Below are positions 56,998-64,000 of a stretch of DNA of 64,000 nt, one piece after another. The number at the start of each line of letters is the position of its first letter. The stretch's first letter is position 1. A program made the translations under genes and the position numbers. This DNA is from Magnetofaba australis IT-1. Its GTDB lineage: Bacteria > Pseudomonadota > Magnetococcia > Magnetococcales > Magnetococcaceae. The notes below the pieces were generated by a model. The model did not search any database. It saw only the letters and a list, made by a program, of their open reading frames with translations, and was not told the origin of the DNA. The stretch is taken from contig NZ_LVJN01000021.1 of NCBI RefSeq assembly GCF_002109495.1, forward strand, positions 124,001 to 188,000, given 5' to 3'.

Positions 56998-59175
56998 TTA
57001 TTCCGCAATATCAGGCGGGCACAGCGGGGCCAGAGTCTGGAACTGCGCGCCTTCCTCAGTATTCGAGACGGTGATAAACCCACCCATGTGACGCTCAATA
57101 ATGGTGCGCGCCATATACAAGCCGATGCCCGTGCCCTTGGTCCCCTTGGTGGTGAAGTAGGGCTCAAACAGACGCTCCATCACCTCATCGGGAACGCCGC
57201 CGCCATTGTCGGTTACGGTGATGGCGCACATCTCCACATTGCGCTTGGCCACGACCCGAATCCGCCCGCCGCCATCGCTGCGTGCGGCGATGATGGCGTC
57301 TTTGGCGTTGGCCAACAGAATCAGCATCGCCTGGGCGAACTCGTTGGCGTAGCCATTGACCATAAGGGGTTCGTCCGGGGCCTCCATTTCGATTTGAATA
57401 TGGTCCTGACGACAGCCGGCGGCGACCAGACCGATGGCGCGCTGGATCATGGTCACAGCATTAAACGGCTGTTTTTCCCGATCCGGCCGGAAGAAGTTGC
57501 GGAAGTCGTCGATGGTGCCGGACATCTGCCGGATCAACGTCGCCGCATGGGCGCACTGGGTGTCCAGCAGCGGTGAATCCAGCGCGTCGGCCTCAAACGC
57601 ATCGCGAATATTGAAGATGATCAGATTCAGCGCATTGAGCGGTTGACGCCACTGGTGGGCGATGTTGCCGATCATCTCGCCCATGGCGGCCAGACGCGCC
57701 TGATGCGCCAGCATCATATCCTTCTGCCGATTGTTCTCGGTCTCGCGATCCACCCGCTCCTGCAACTGGCGGTTGAAGGAGACCATCTCCTCCATGCGCT
57801 GCATCAGCTCGGTGATGTCGGTGGCCATGCCGCCGCTGCCGGTGGGCTCGCCATCAGGCCCCATCAGCGGGAATTTGGTCACCATGAAGGCGCGCTCTTC
57901 GCCATCGGGCATGCGCAGATGCTCTTCGATCTCGATCACCCGTTTTTCCCGTAGCACGACTTTGTCATCGGCGCGCACCTTGGCGGCGACGCCGGGAGGG
58001 AACAGATCCGCATCGGTGTGCCCGATCATCTGTTCAAGAGTGCAGTTCATCACCTCCAGGCAGCGCCGATTGACCAGGGTAAAGCGCCCCTCCAGATCCT
58101 TGAGGAAGACCACCGCAGAGGCGTTATCCATCACCGCCTGGAGCTGGGCTTGGGAGTCCTCCAGGGCGCGTTGCGCCAGCACCATATCGGTCTGCTCAAT
58201 GGTGATGCCGCCGATGCCCACCGGCGCGCCGGGGTCCAATTTGAGGGGGAATTTGTGCGAACGCCAAAAGGTGGGCGTCTGCTCGCCAGCGGGATAGAAG
58301 GTCTCGGTAAACTGCTGCGCCTGACTGCTCTGCCGCACCAACTTTTCGTGGGAGAGCAACATGTAGCGCGTCTCCTCCGACCAGATCTCTTCATCGCGAT
58401 GGTTGAGGATCTGATGCAGCGGCAAACCAACCAACTGGCAGAACTGCTGATTGACGTAGAGATAGCGCCCGTCGCCATCCTTGAGGAAGGCCAGACCCGG
58501 CAATTGGTTCATAAAGGAGGTAAAGCGGCGTTCGCTGGTCACCAGCGCCTCTTCGGTCTGGCGCTGACCGCTCATATCGCGCAGCGCCAACGCCGCGCCA
58601 ATCCGCACCCCATCCAGGGTAATGGGCGCAACGCCATACTCGGCTACCCACTGTTGTCCATCGGGCTTGGTCAGGTGCGCCTCGCCCACCTGCAGCAGCT
58701 GCGTCTGCATCAAAACGCGCAGCAAACCCGAACAGCTCTCCACATCTTCAGAGTCGGTCCCCGTCGCGACCGTTTCATCCTGGCAACGCTCCAGCAGATT
58801 CGCCAGCGTCTGGCCAACCATCTGCTCCTGCGCCCGTTGCAGCAGGGCGGCGGCGGCTGGGTTGGCGTACTGTACGCGCCCACCGGCGTCCACACTGATC
58901 AGCGCCTCTTCGGCGCACTCCAATAGCGCCTGCCCATGCGCTTCGACCCACTGCAAACGGCGCTGCAGCGCCGCCAAACGCGCCGCGCTGCGCTGTTGGA
59001 CCGCCACAATCAAACCCACAGCCAACAGCAGAGTTGCGCTCAACCCGGTATGAAAATCCCAGGTCGGCCACGCCCACCACGTCAGCAACAGCGCCAGCGC
59101 CACGCCGCCCACGGCGGCAATCCACGCCGAAGTCGGCATGCGTTCCGCTGGCGTCGTGTGGAGAGAATCAGGCAT
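56998..59175 (-). CDS. PAS-domain sensor histidine kinase (HWRQP type)
   Basis: 725 residues. One or two TM segments in about 15-60 (ALALLLTWWAW, SATLLLAVGLIVAV) are followed by three PAS domains (about 80-200, 210-325 and 335-460, e.g. LECAEEALISVDAGG and DNASAVVFLKDLEGR). HisKA has H507 in IGNIAHQWRQPLNAL, and the HATPase has DNGGGVPDEV and KGTKGTGIGLYMARTI. It is coupled to the upstream REC-PAS protein by an 8-bp overlap (59168-59175). ModA follows 151 bp downstream, but no shared function is shown. Confidence 0.92.
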   Translation of the reverse strand: MPDSLHTTPAERMPTSAWIAAVGGVALALLLTWWAWPTWDFHTGLSATLLLAVGLIVAVQQRSAARLAALQRRLQWVEAHGQALLECAEEALISVDAGGRVQYANPAAAALLQRAQEQMVGQTLANLLERCQDETVATGTDSEDVESCSGLLRVLMQTQLLQVGEAHLTKPDGQQWVAEYGVAPITLDGVRIGAALALRDMSGQRQTEEALVTSERRFTSFMNQLPGLAFLKDGDGRYLYVNQQFCQLVGLPLHQILNHRDEEIWSEETRYMLLSHEKLVRQSSQAQQFTETFYPAGEQTPTFWRSHKFPLKLDPGAPVGIGGITIEQTDMVLAQRALEDSQAQLQAVMDNASAVVFLKDLEGRFTLVNRRCLEVMNCTLEQMIGHTDADLFPPGVAAKVRADDKVVLREKRVIEIEEHLRMPDGEERAFMVTKFPLMGPDGEPTGSGGMATDITELMQRMEEMVSFNRQLQERVDRETENNRQKDMMLAHQARLAAMGEMIGNIAHQWRQPLNALNLIIFNIRDAFEADALDSPLLDTQCAHAATLIRQMSGTIDDFRNFFRPDREKQPFNAVTMIQRAIGLVAAGCRQDHIQIEMEAPDEPLMVNGYANEFAQAMLILLANAKDAIIAARSDGGGRIRVVAKRNVEMCAITVTDNGGGVPDEVMERLFEPYFTTKGTKGTGIGLYMARTIIERHMGGFITVSNTEEGAQFQTLAPLCPPDIAE

Positions 59176-60838
59176 CAGGCCCGCCCATCAACAGGAGTTC
59201 GATCACGCGGCCATCCTGCGCATACACCGCGCGCAGCATCCAATCCGGCGCCCCGTCAAAACGTTCACCATCGCCAAAGCGCTCCGCCGGATGCTCTGGC
59301 GACAGGCGCGTGCGCGCTTGTTGATAGGCTTTGGCGGCGCCCAGATCCAATAGCGAGTCGATGGATTGACCGATAATCCGCGCCATATCGCGCCCCAATT
59401 GAGCGGCAAACGCGGCGTTGGCCGACATCACCACGCCGCCGGAGTCGAGAATCGCCAGCGCGCCGGGCAGCGCCTGCTGCAGCGCTTGACACACCTGTTG
59501 CTGATCCGCCAAGCGCTTCTGCACAGCATCGCGACTGGCGAGCAGATCCTCCTCGGCGCGCTTTTGCGCAGTCAGATCCTGATACACCGCCACCAGTTCG
59601 CCAGAGGGGAGTTTATAGACGTAGTTCTCGCGCCACGCATGCACGCGCTCATCATGGTACAGCGAGATGGGGTGCTGCTCGGGCATGCCCGATCGCCACA
59701 CCCGCACAAACACGTCAAACAGCCCAAACGATTTCACCCCGGGAAAGCAGATCAGCACGCTCTTGCCAATCACCTCATCCCGACTCACCCCCTCCAGCCG
59801 CGCCGCCGCCGGGTTGAAGTCAACGAACTGGAAGTCCGCGCCATCGCCCACCGCCCGATACACCGCCACCCCCAAAGAGAGGTTGTTGAACAGCTCCTGA
59901 TAGCGGCTCTGCGCCACCGCGCTGGCGGCCTGGGCCAGTTTACGCTCCTCCATCTCCGAGCCCAGCTTCTGCAACGCGTCAGAGAGTTCTGCGGTGCGCC
60001 AAGTCACCTGACGCTCCAATGTCTGTTGCGCCGCATGGCGTTCGCTGACGTCGCGATAGATCAGCAGCGCGCGTTTTTGACACCCCTGCTCAAATGGAAT
60101 CGCGGTGATGTCCACATAGCGCGCTGCATCGCTGGAGGGCGCGGCCACACTCAGCTCACCGGCCTGTTCGCCGCGCAACAGACGCTCCAGAAACGTCGGC
60201 GCATCGGCGGCGCCGATCTCCTCGGCGGGATGCAACTGCGTAATCGGGGCGCCAATCAACGCCTCATGACTGCGTCCGGTGAGTCTCTCCGCTTCGGGAT
60301 TGCAATCCAGAATCTCTCCACTCTCCAGTTGGGCGATGAACACCGCATCACGCAGCCCCGCATAGAGCAGTTGATAACGGGATTCGCTCTCGCGCAGATC
60401 GCGCGCCGCCTGGCGAAACCCCACCAGACTTTTGAGTCGCGCCAGCAGTTCAATGCGTTCCGGGAGTTTGATCAGATAGTCGGTGGCGCCCATTTCAAAC
60501 GCCTGCGCCTTGGTTTGCGGGCTCTCTTCAGATGAGAGCATCACCACCGGCAAGTCGTTCAATTCCGGAATCGCGCGAATCTGGCTGAGCAGGGTCAGGC
60601 CATCCACCACCGGCATGAACAGGTCCACCAGCACTGTCATCGGCTGCAGAGTTTGAATCTGCTGCAGAGCTTCAGCGGGATCCTGGCAATAGGCCAGCCG
60701 CGCCCACTGCTCGCCGCGAAACAGGCGTTCGAGCATGCGGAACGTGACCGATTGATCATCCACCAACAGAATCAGCGGCGGGGGAGCGTCCTGGGGGAAG
60801 CGCAAGGCGTTTCCACGCGGGACGTTTTGATTGAACAT
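59168..60838 (-). CDS. Response-regulator/PAS multidomain protein (REC-PAS-PAS-PAS)
   Basis: 556 residues from the ATG at 60838 with AGGGA 8 nt upstream. The receiver (about 22-140) has VDDQS and D72 in LVDLFMPVVDG. PAS domains follow at about 160-280 (YAGLRDAVFIAQLESG), 330-450 (FNNLSLGVAVYR) and 460-555 (LPGALAILDSGGVVM), with a coiled coil (ERQVTWRTAELSDALQKL) before PAS 2. There is no output kinase, cyclase or DNA-binding domain. It probably signals by protein-protein contact, most likely with the PAS kinase overlapping its 3' end. Confidence 0.9.
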   Translation of the reverse strand: MFNQNVPRGNALRFPQDAPPPLILLVDDQSVTFRMLERLFRGEQWARLAYCQDPAEALQQIQTLQPMTVLVDLFMPVVDGLTLLSQIRAIPELNDLPVVMLSSEESPQTKAQAFEMGATDYLIKLPERIELLARLKSLVGFRQAARDLRESESRYQLLYAGLRDAVFIAQLESGEILDCNPEAERLTGRSHEALIGAPITQLHPAEEIGAADAPTFLERLLRGEQAGELSVAAPSSDAARYVDITAIPFEQGCQKRALLIYRDVSERHAAQQTLERQVTWRTAELSDALQKLGSEMEERKLAQAASAVAQSRYQELFNNLSLGVAVYRAVGDGADFQFVDFNPAAARLEGVSRDEVIGKSVLICFPGVKSFGLFDVFVRVWRSGMPEQHPISLYHDERVHAWRENYVYKLPSGELVAVYQDLTAQKRAEEDLLASRDAVQKRLADQQQVCQALQQALPGALAILDSGGVVMSANAAFAAQLGRDMARIIGQSIDSLLDLGAAKAYQQARTRLSPEHPAERFGDGERFDGAPDWMLRAVYAQDGRVIELLLMGGPDA

Positions 60839-60987
60839 ACGCGCATCCCTGAACGCGCACAGCGCGAAACGGCGAACAAAACCACAGACGTTGTCAGCTC
60901 CAACGGCGACGACCACAACCGCAACATAACGGTCGACGCCAATCCAACAATAGGAGCAGGATACGGCATTTACAGCGTGAATCGGAG

Positions 60988-61019
60988 AAAAAAACAGCGG
61001 CGCGACCGTCGCCGCGCCG
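60988..61019 (-). terminator. Rho-independent terminator after the CnrX-like gene
   Basis: On the minus strand a GC stem CGGCGCG/CGCGCCG with an 8-nt loop is followed by CTG and a run of seven T (A tract at 60988-60994). It lies 25 bp after the stop codon at 61044 and ends the four-gene operon. Confidence 0.75.
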
Positions 61020-61043
61020 TTCCCAAAACGGGGGAGGGAGAAA

Positions 61044-61595
61044 TCAGCGCATAGGGGGTTGCGCCGGATTGCACACAGCCGGTTGCGATATCAGCGTCGC
61101 GCTGCGCAGCGGACGCCCTGTCTGGCGCGGATGGATCGCCATGGAGGTGAGCCAGTCGCGTCGCGCGGCGGCGGGCAACTGCAGCGCCACATCGGTGAGG
61201 GCGCGATGGGCCACCAACTGCGCATTGCTGGTGGCTTGACGCACACGCATGAAGGCGCGTTCCACATTATGCGCATCCAATTCGTTGTTCATCATCTCAT
61301 CGCGCGCCAGACGGCGCGCGGCGCGCATGGCCATGGCCTGCTCGCGCATCGCCTTGGCGTGCCGCGCCATGATCTCCTCAGCCATCTGGCGCTGCTCCGG
61401 CTGCAGACTGTCGAGCCAGATGCGCGGCTTGAACGGTTTGTGCAGCATGTGCGTGGCGGCGGCCTCCACCGGCGCGAAATCCGGGTGTTGCGCGTGACGC
61501 CACTCATGCACGCCGATCAGGGTCGCCATAAAGAGGTTCAGACCCACCGAGGCAAACAGAGCGCCGCGCCACCAACGGGGCGCGTCAGCACTCAT
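61044..61595 (-). CDS. CnrX/CpxP-like periplasmic sensor (inner-membrane anchored)
   Basis: 183 residues from the ATG at 61595, overlapping the upstream stop codon by four bases (ATGA). One N-terminal TM anchor (GALFASVGLNLFMATLIGV) is followed by a His-containing periplasmic helix region (HEWRHAQHPDF, MLHKPFKP). The rest is helical, Met/Arg/Ala-rich and resembles heavy-metal resistance sensors (CnrX, ZraP), with the LTP-like turn LDSLQPEQRQMAEEIMARH. It would sense periplasmic metal or misfolding and act on the anti-sigma factor. The C-terminal 40 residues are not conserved in that family. Confidence 0.75.
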   Translation of the reverse strand: MSADAPRWWRGALFASVGLNLFMATLIGVHEWRHAQHPDFAPVEAAATHMLHKPFKPRIWLDSLQPEQRQMAEEIMARHAKAMREQAMAMRAARRLARDEMMNNELDAHNVERAFMRVRQATSNAQLVAHRALTDVALQLPAAARRDWLTSMAIHPRQTGRPLRSATLISQPAVCNPAQPPMR

Positions 61596-62128
61596 GGACG
61601 GCTCTCCCAGGCGCTGTTGTCGAGACCGAAGGCCAGCATGGCGAAGCCCTCTTCGGCCACGCTCTGCTCGGCTTGCGCCATCTCGGCGACCTGCGCTGGC
61701 GGCGTCCACAACGCCTCGATCTCCGGACTCCACACCCCCGCCATCACCCCCATCGCCGCCGATGCGGCCAGGGTCATGGCCGGACGCCAGATCGGCCCAT
61801 AGGGCCACAGGCGCGCCAAACGCTTACGCCACGGCGTGGGCGCGGCGTCGGCCAGAATCGCCGCCATCAACTCCGGCGAAGCCTGCGGCGCAGGCAGCGT
61901 ATTGAGCAGGATATCCAGTTGCGCCGCCTCCTCGCGCAGAGCGCGCGCCTGGGCATCAATCTCCAGCAGCGCCACCGCGGCGTCACGTTCGCCTGCGGGC
62001 CAGCGCGACGCATCGGCGCCATAGGCGTCCAGAATCGTCTGTAGCCGCGCCAGGGTCATACCTGTATCCGCTTCATTTGCAGCAGGGGCGCCCTCAACAT
62101 TGGGGGCGTCATGGCGATGCTCGCTCAT
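61592..62128 (-). CDS. Putative anti-sigma factor (single TM)
   Basis: 178 residues. The N-terminal about 100 residues are cytoplasmic, Ala/Asp-rich and helical (MTLARLQTILDAYGADASRW), as in CnrY/ChrR-type or DUF-type anti-sigma factors. One TM segment follows (PAMTLAASAAMGVMAGVW). A short C-terminal periplasmic part has no Cys. It lies 3 bp after the ECF sigma gene and overlaps the CnrX-like gene, the usual place for its sigma antagonist. Sequence similarity to a named family is weak; the call rests mainly on operon position and topology. Confidence 0.7.
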   Translation of the reverse strand: MSEHRHDAPNVEGAPAANEADTGMTLARLQTILDAYGADASRWPAGERDAAVALLEIDAQARALREEAAQLDILLNTLPAPQASPELMAAILADAAPTPWRKRLARLWPYGPIWRPAMTLAASAAMGVMAGVWSPEIEALWTPPAQVAEMAQAEQSVAEEGFAMLAFGLDNSAWESRP

Positions 62129-62131
62129 CTC

Positions 62132-62824
62132 TCACCCCTCCCCCAAAAGTTCATCGCGATGGCGCGCCAAACTCTTGCGCAACGCGCGCCGTCCGCGCGC
62201 CAGCAGCGACTCCACCGCCTCTTCGCTCACCCCCAGCGCCGCGGCTGCTTCGCGACCGCTGAAGCCCTGGTGATGCACCAACACCACCGCCGCCTTCTGC
62301 CGCGGCGGCAACTGCGCCATGGCCGCTTCAATAGCGGCGCCCAACTCCGCCCGCTGGCGCTCCGCCAGAGGGTTCTGCGCCGGATCCACCGGTTCGGGCA
62401 GATCCTCCAGCGCGCTCTCGCGCCGCTTGCGCAGGCGATCCACGCACAGATTGCTCACCACCGTGTGCAGCCAGGTGCCCACGCGGGCCTCCGGACGCCA
62501 GCGCGCGGCCTGCTTCCACAGACGCATGAACGCCTCCTGGGCCACATCCTCGGCTTCGTGCAGATCGCCCAGCATACGCCGCGCCTGAGCGTGCACCGGA
62601 TTGAGCCAACGCTCAGTCAGGGCGCGGCACGCGCGCGCGTCGCCGTCAGCGGCGCGCCGCATCAGCAGCGCGTCCTGTCGCAAGGCGTCATTGTCCGCCA
62701 AAGCGGCGCTTGCGAGGTTGTCGTTTGCCACCTGCGCCTTCCGTTCCGGGCGGGCGCTCAGCGCGCCCGCTCCGGTCTGATCACAGGGAAAGCCCATGGC
62801 GTCTAAACAGGTTGCTTCGGCCAT
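62132..62824 (-). CDS. ECF-type RNA polymerase sigma factor
   Basis: 230 residues. Region 2 (DGDARACRALTERWLNPVH, HEAEDVAQEAFMRLWKQ) with the -10-recognition helix WLHTVVSNLCVDRLRKRR, and region 4 (LPPRQKAAVVLVHHQGFSG, EAAAALGVSEEAVESLLARG) are complete. The first 45 residues are an unusual N-terminal extension (PCDQTGAGALSARPERK) compared with typical ECF factors of about 180 residues. It is second in an operon after the EF-hand protein and followed 3 bp later by the anti-sigma factor. It likely directs a metal- or envelope-stress regulon. No ECF promoter was recognisable in 63589-63773. Confidence 0.92.
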   Translation of the reverse strand: MAEATCLDAMGFPCDQTGAGALSARPERKAQVANDNLASAALADNDALRQDALLMRRAADGDARACRALTERWLNPVHAQARRMLGDLHEAEDVAQEAFMRLWKQAARWRPEARVGTWLHTVVSNLCVDRLRKRRESALEDLPEPVDPAQNPLAERQRAELGAAIEAAMAQLPPRQKAAVVLVHHQGFSGREAAAALGVSEEAVESLLARGRRALRKSLARHRDELLGEG

Positions 62825-62862
62825 TTGCGTCTTTGCCTCCCCTCATAAGGTCTGATCCTCGC

Positions 62863-63588
62863 TTACCACCAACCACCACGGGAGCCGCTCCACGGCGGGG
62901 TCGGCATCTGGCCATAGCCCATGGGGTAGCCATAGGGCGGCGTCATCATCGGCGCCGCGCCGCTGTTGCCCATCCCCTGGCCCATCATGCCTCGACCCAT
63001 GCCGGGATTCATGCCCATGCCCTGGCCCATCATGCCCGGCTTCATGCCCATACCCTGGCCCATCATGCCCGGCTTCATGCCCATGCCCTGGCCCATCATG
63101 CCCTTGCCTTTATGCGCCATGCAGCCGCCTTGGCCCTTGTGCGCCATGCAGCCACAGTTCCCGCCATGCTTGCCGCCGTGCATCGGCTTGTGATTAAGGA
63201 ACTCTTCCTTGCTGATTTTGCCATCGCCGTCGGCGTCGATGCGCGCCAACTTGCGCGCCATTTTGCGCTGGCGTTTGATCTCGCGCAGTTTGATGAACTC
63301 GTCGAGAGTCAGCGCGCCGTCCTGATCGGCGTCCGCCGCCTCAAACAGCTCCGTGCGTTTGGCCGCGCGCATCTCCATCATCTGGGCGCGCTTCTCCGTC
63401 ATCTGCTCGGGGGTCATGCCTTGAGCGCCGCCCATTCCCATCATCATGCCCTTGCCCGGGCCGCCATGGGGGCATGCGCCGGGCGTGGCGCTCTGTATCG
63501 GCTCCTGCGCCAACACCGCGCCCGCCGTCAGCAGCGCCCCAGCCGCCACCACCGCCGCCATCACCAACTGCTTGCCATTGCTCTTCAT
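62863..63588 (-). CDS. Secreted Met/His-rich EF-hand protein
   Basis: 241 residues from the ATG at 63588 with AGGAGAGG 6 nt upstream. The signal peptide ends at GAVLAQ. Two EF-hands are clear: DADQDGALTLDE and DADGDGKISKEE. Around them are Met- and His/Gly-rich stretches: PHGGPGKGMMMGMGG, HGGKHGGNCGCMAHKG and a CMAHKG duplication. Three copies of an 11-residue MMGQGMGMKPG unit follow. Such Met/His/Cys patterns bind Cu(I)/Ag(I) or Zn. The C-terminus is Pro/Gly/Trp-rich. As first gene of an operon with an ECF sigma factor, its product may be the metal buffer of that regulon. Confidence 0.82.
   Translation of the reverse strand: MKSNGKQLVMAAVVAAGALLTAGAVLAQEPIQSATPGACPHGGPGKGMMMGMGGAQGMTPEQMTEKRAQMMEMRAAKRTELFEAADADQDGALTLDEFIKLREIKRQRKMARKLARIDADGDGKISKEEFLNHKPMHGGKHGGNCGCMAHKGQGGCMAHKGKGMMGQGMGMKPGMMGQGMGMKPGMMGQGMGMNPGMGRGMMGQGMGNSGAAPMMTPPYGYPMGYGQMPTPPWSGSRGGWW
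62985..63095 (-). repeat. 33-bp in-frame tandem repeat (three units)
   Basis: Contiguous GCCCATGCCCTGGCCCATCA-type units encoding MMGQGMGMKPG repeats in the Met-rich EF-hand protein; the last unit has Asn for Lys. Confidence 0.8.
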
Positions 63589-63773
63589 AATCGCCTCTCC
63601 TGATGTGGGCTTGCCTGGGGCCCTTCCGGCAACGCCGCATTGGCGCGCCCGGTTTGCCCCATACAACGGCGGCCCGACGCCAAACCCGTCGCAAAAAAAT
63701 CTCGCGCCGGTCTGCGGGCTCGCACAACAACTGAACAGATTGGGTTTCTGATTGATGACAGAGGACTGCGCGC

Positions 63774-63992
63774 TTAGCGCAGATGGATGCGGCGGGCGCG
63801 ATCGCCATCTTTGACATGAATGCGGCCCTTTTCGTCCATCAATTTGACCGCCATGCTCAGCAGCGCCATAGCGCGCTGCAACACCTGCACGTCGCGCTCA
63901 AGACCCAGTTCGCTCTTGATGCGGTCCAGTTCCGCCGCCGCGTCGGGGTTCAGCTCCAAGGGGATCTGACGATTCTCGGGGGCATCGCTCAT
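63774..63992 (-). CDS. Small helical protein, possibly ribbon-helix-helix type
   Basis: 72 residues. After a short strand-like start (QIPLELNPDAAAELDRIK), it has two helices (LERDVQVLQRAMALLSMAVKL) and a basic tail (GDRARRIHLR). The strand-helix-helix order is compatible with ribbon-helix-helix DNA-binding proteins or with a small cytoplasmic regulator, but it is too short for a firm assignment. It is on the same strand as the ECF operon, 185 bp upstream of it. Confidence 0.55.
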   Translation of the reverse strand: MSDAPENRQIPLELNPDAAAELDRIKSELGLERDVQVLQRAMALLSMAVKLMDEKGRIHVKDGDRARRIHLR

Positions 63993-64000
63993 GGGGGATC

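Noticed and set aside
56847-57167. Longer modA reading from 57167
   Set aside because: The first 107 residues overlap the end of the PAS kinase gene and do not look like protein; the signal peptide begins at 56846.

Overview
The window is GC-rich, densely coded bacterial chromosome. A nearly complete Sec/Lpt outer-membrane and two-component gene set marks it as Gram-negative. Many sensor kinases, a hemerythrin-tailed chemoreceptor, NhaD, a class-E-like succinate dehydrogenase and a very high load of intergenic hairpin repeats are compatible with a marine magnetotactic coccus (Magnetococcales-like, e.g. the Magnetofaba/Magnetococcus group). That assignment is an inference from gene style; there is no 16S gene here, and I saw no magnetosome gene cluster.

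Layout. 1-1178: tail of a GGDEF protein and a small membrane protein. 1677-4994: an Ntn-type amidohydrolase and recQ. 5312-8803: a small membrane protein, then a three-gene sugar/hydroxy-acid group (CMP-sugar synthetase, FMN alpha-hydroxy-acid dehydrogenase, Gfo/Idh/MocA oxidoreductase). 8848-15531: a UspA-UspA-PilZ fusion, tag, a zinc-ribbon membrane protein, an IS5-family element with a likely -1 frameshift, and a SAM methyltransferase. 16055-26328: AraC regulator, CDF metal transporter, an OmpR-type regulator and its kinase flanking a calcium-repeat lipoprotein, a class A penicillin-binding protein, a persulfide-dioxygenase-like hydrolase and an EF-hand protein. 26633-31355: two phosphorelay sensor proteins. 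31387-44119: thyX-trmB, nhaD, an MFS exporter, holA, a large MCP-hemerythrin receptor, lptE and leuS. 44467-48342: sdhA-sdhB and a CCG-domain subunit. 48813-52570: two small genes and a chimeric membrane protein with pentapeptide repeats and a nuclease-like motif. 52800-60838: two sensory operons (PhnD-like binding protein with hybrid kinase; REC-PAS protein with PAS kinase) around modA. 61044-63588: an operon of Met-rich EF-hand protein, ECF sigma factor, anti-sigma factor and CnrX/CpxP-like sensor. 63774-63992: a small helical protein.

The most striking feature is not a gene. Twelve copies (11 loci) of a modular family of GC-rich hairpins fill most large intergenic gaps. The stems vary by compensatory changes, individual hairpins are exchanged like cassettes, and one defined end nearly always lies within about 10-45 bp of a coding-sequence boundary, usually a stop codon. 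A second hairpin family occurs at three loci. Together they look like a structured RNA/3'-end element or a mobile BIME-like element that I do not recognise from any named family. The second candidate is the chimeric gene at 49925-52570: membrane domain, AT-rich pentapeptide repeats and a D-x10-E-x-K nuclease-like motif, a layout reminiscent of defence effectors.
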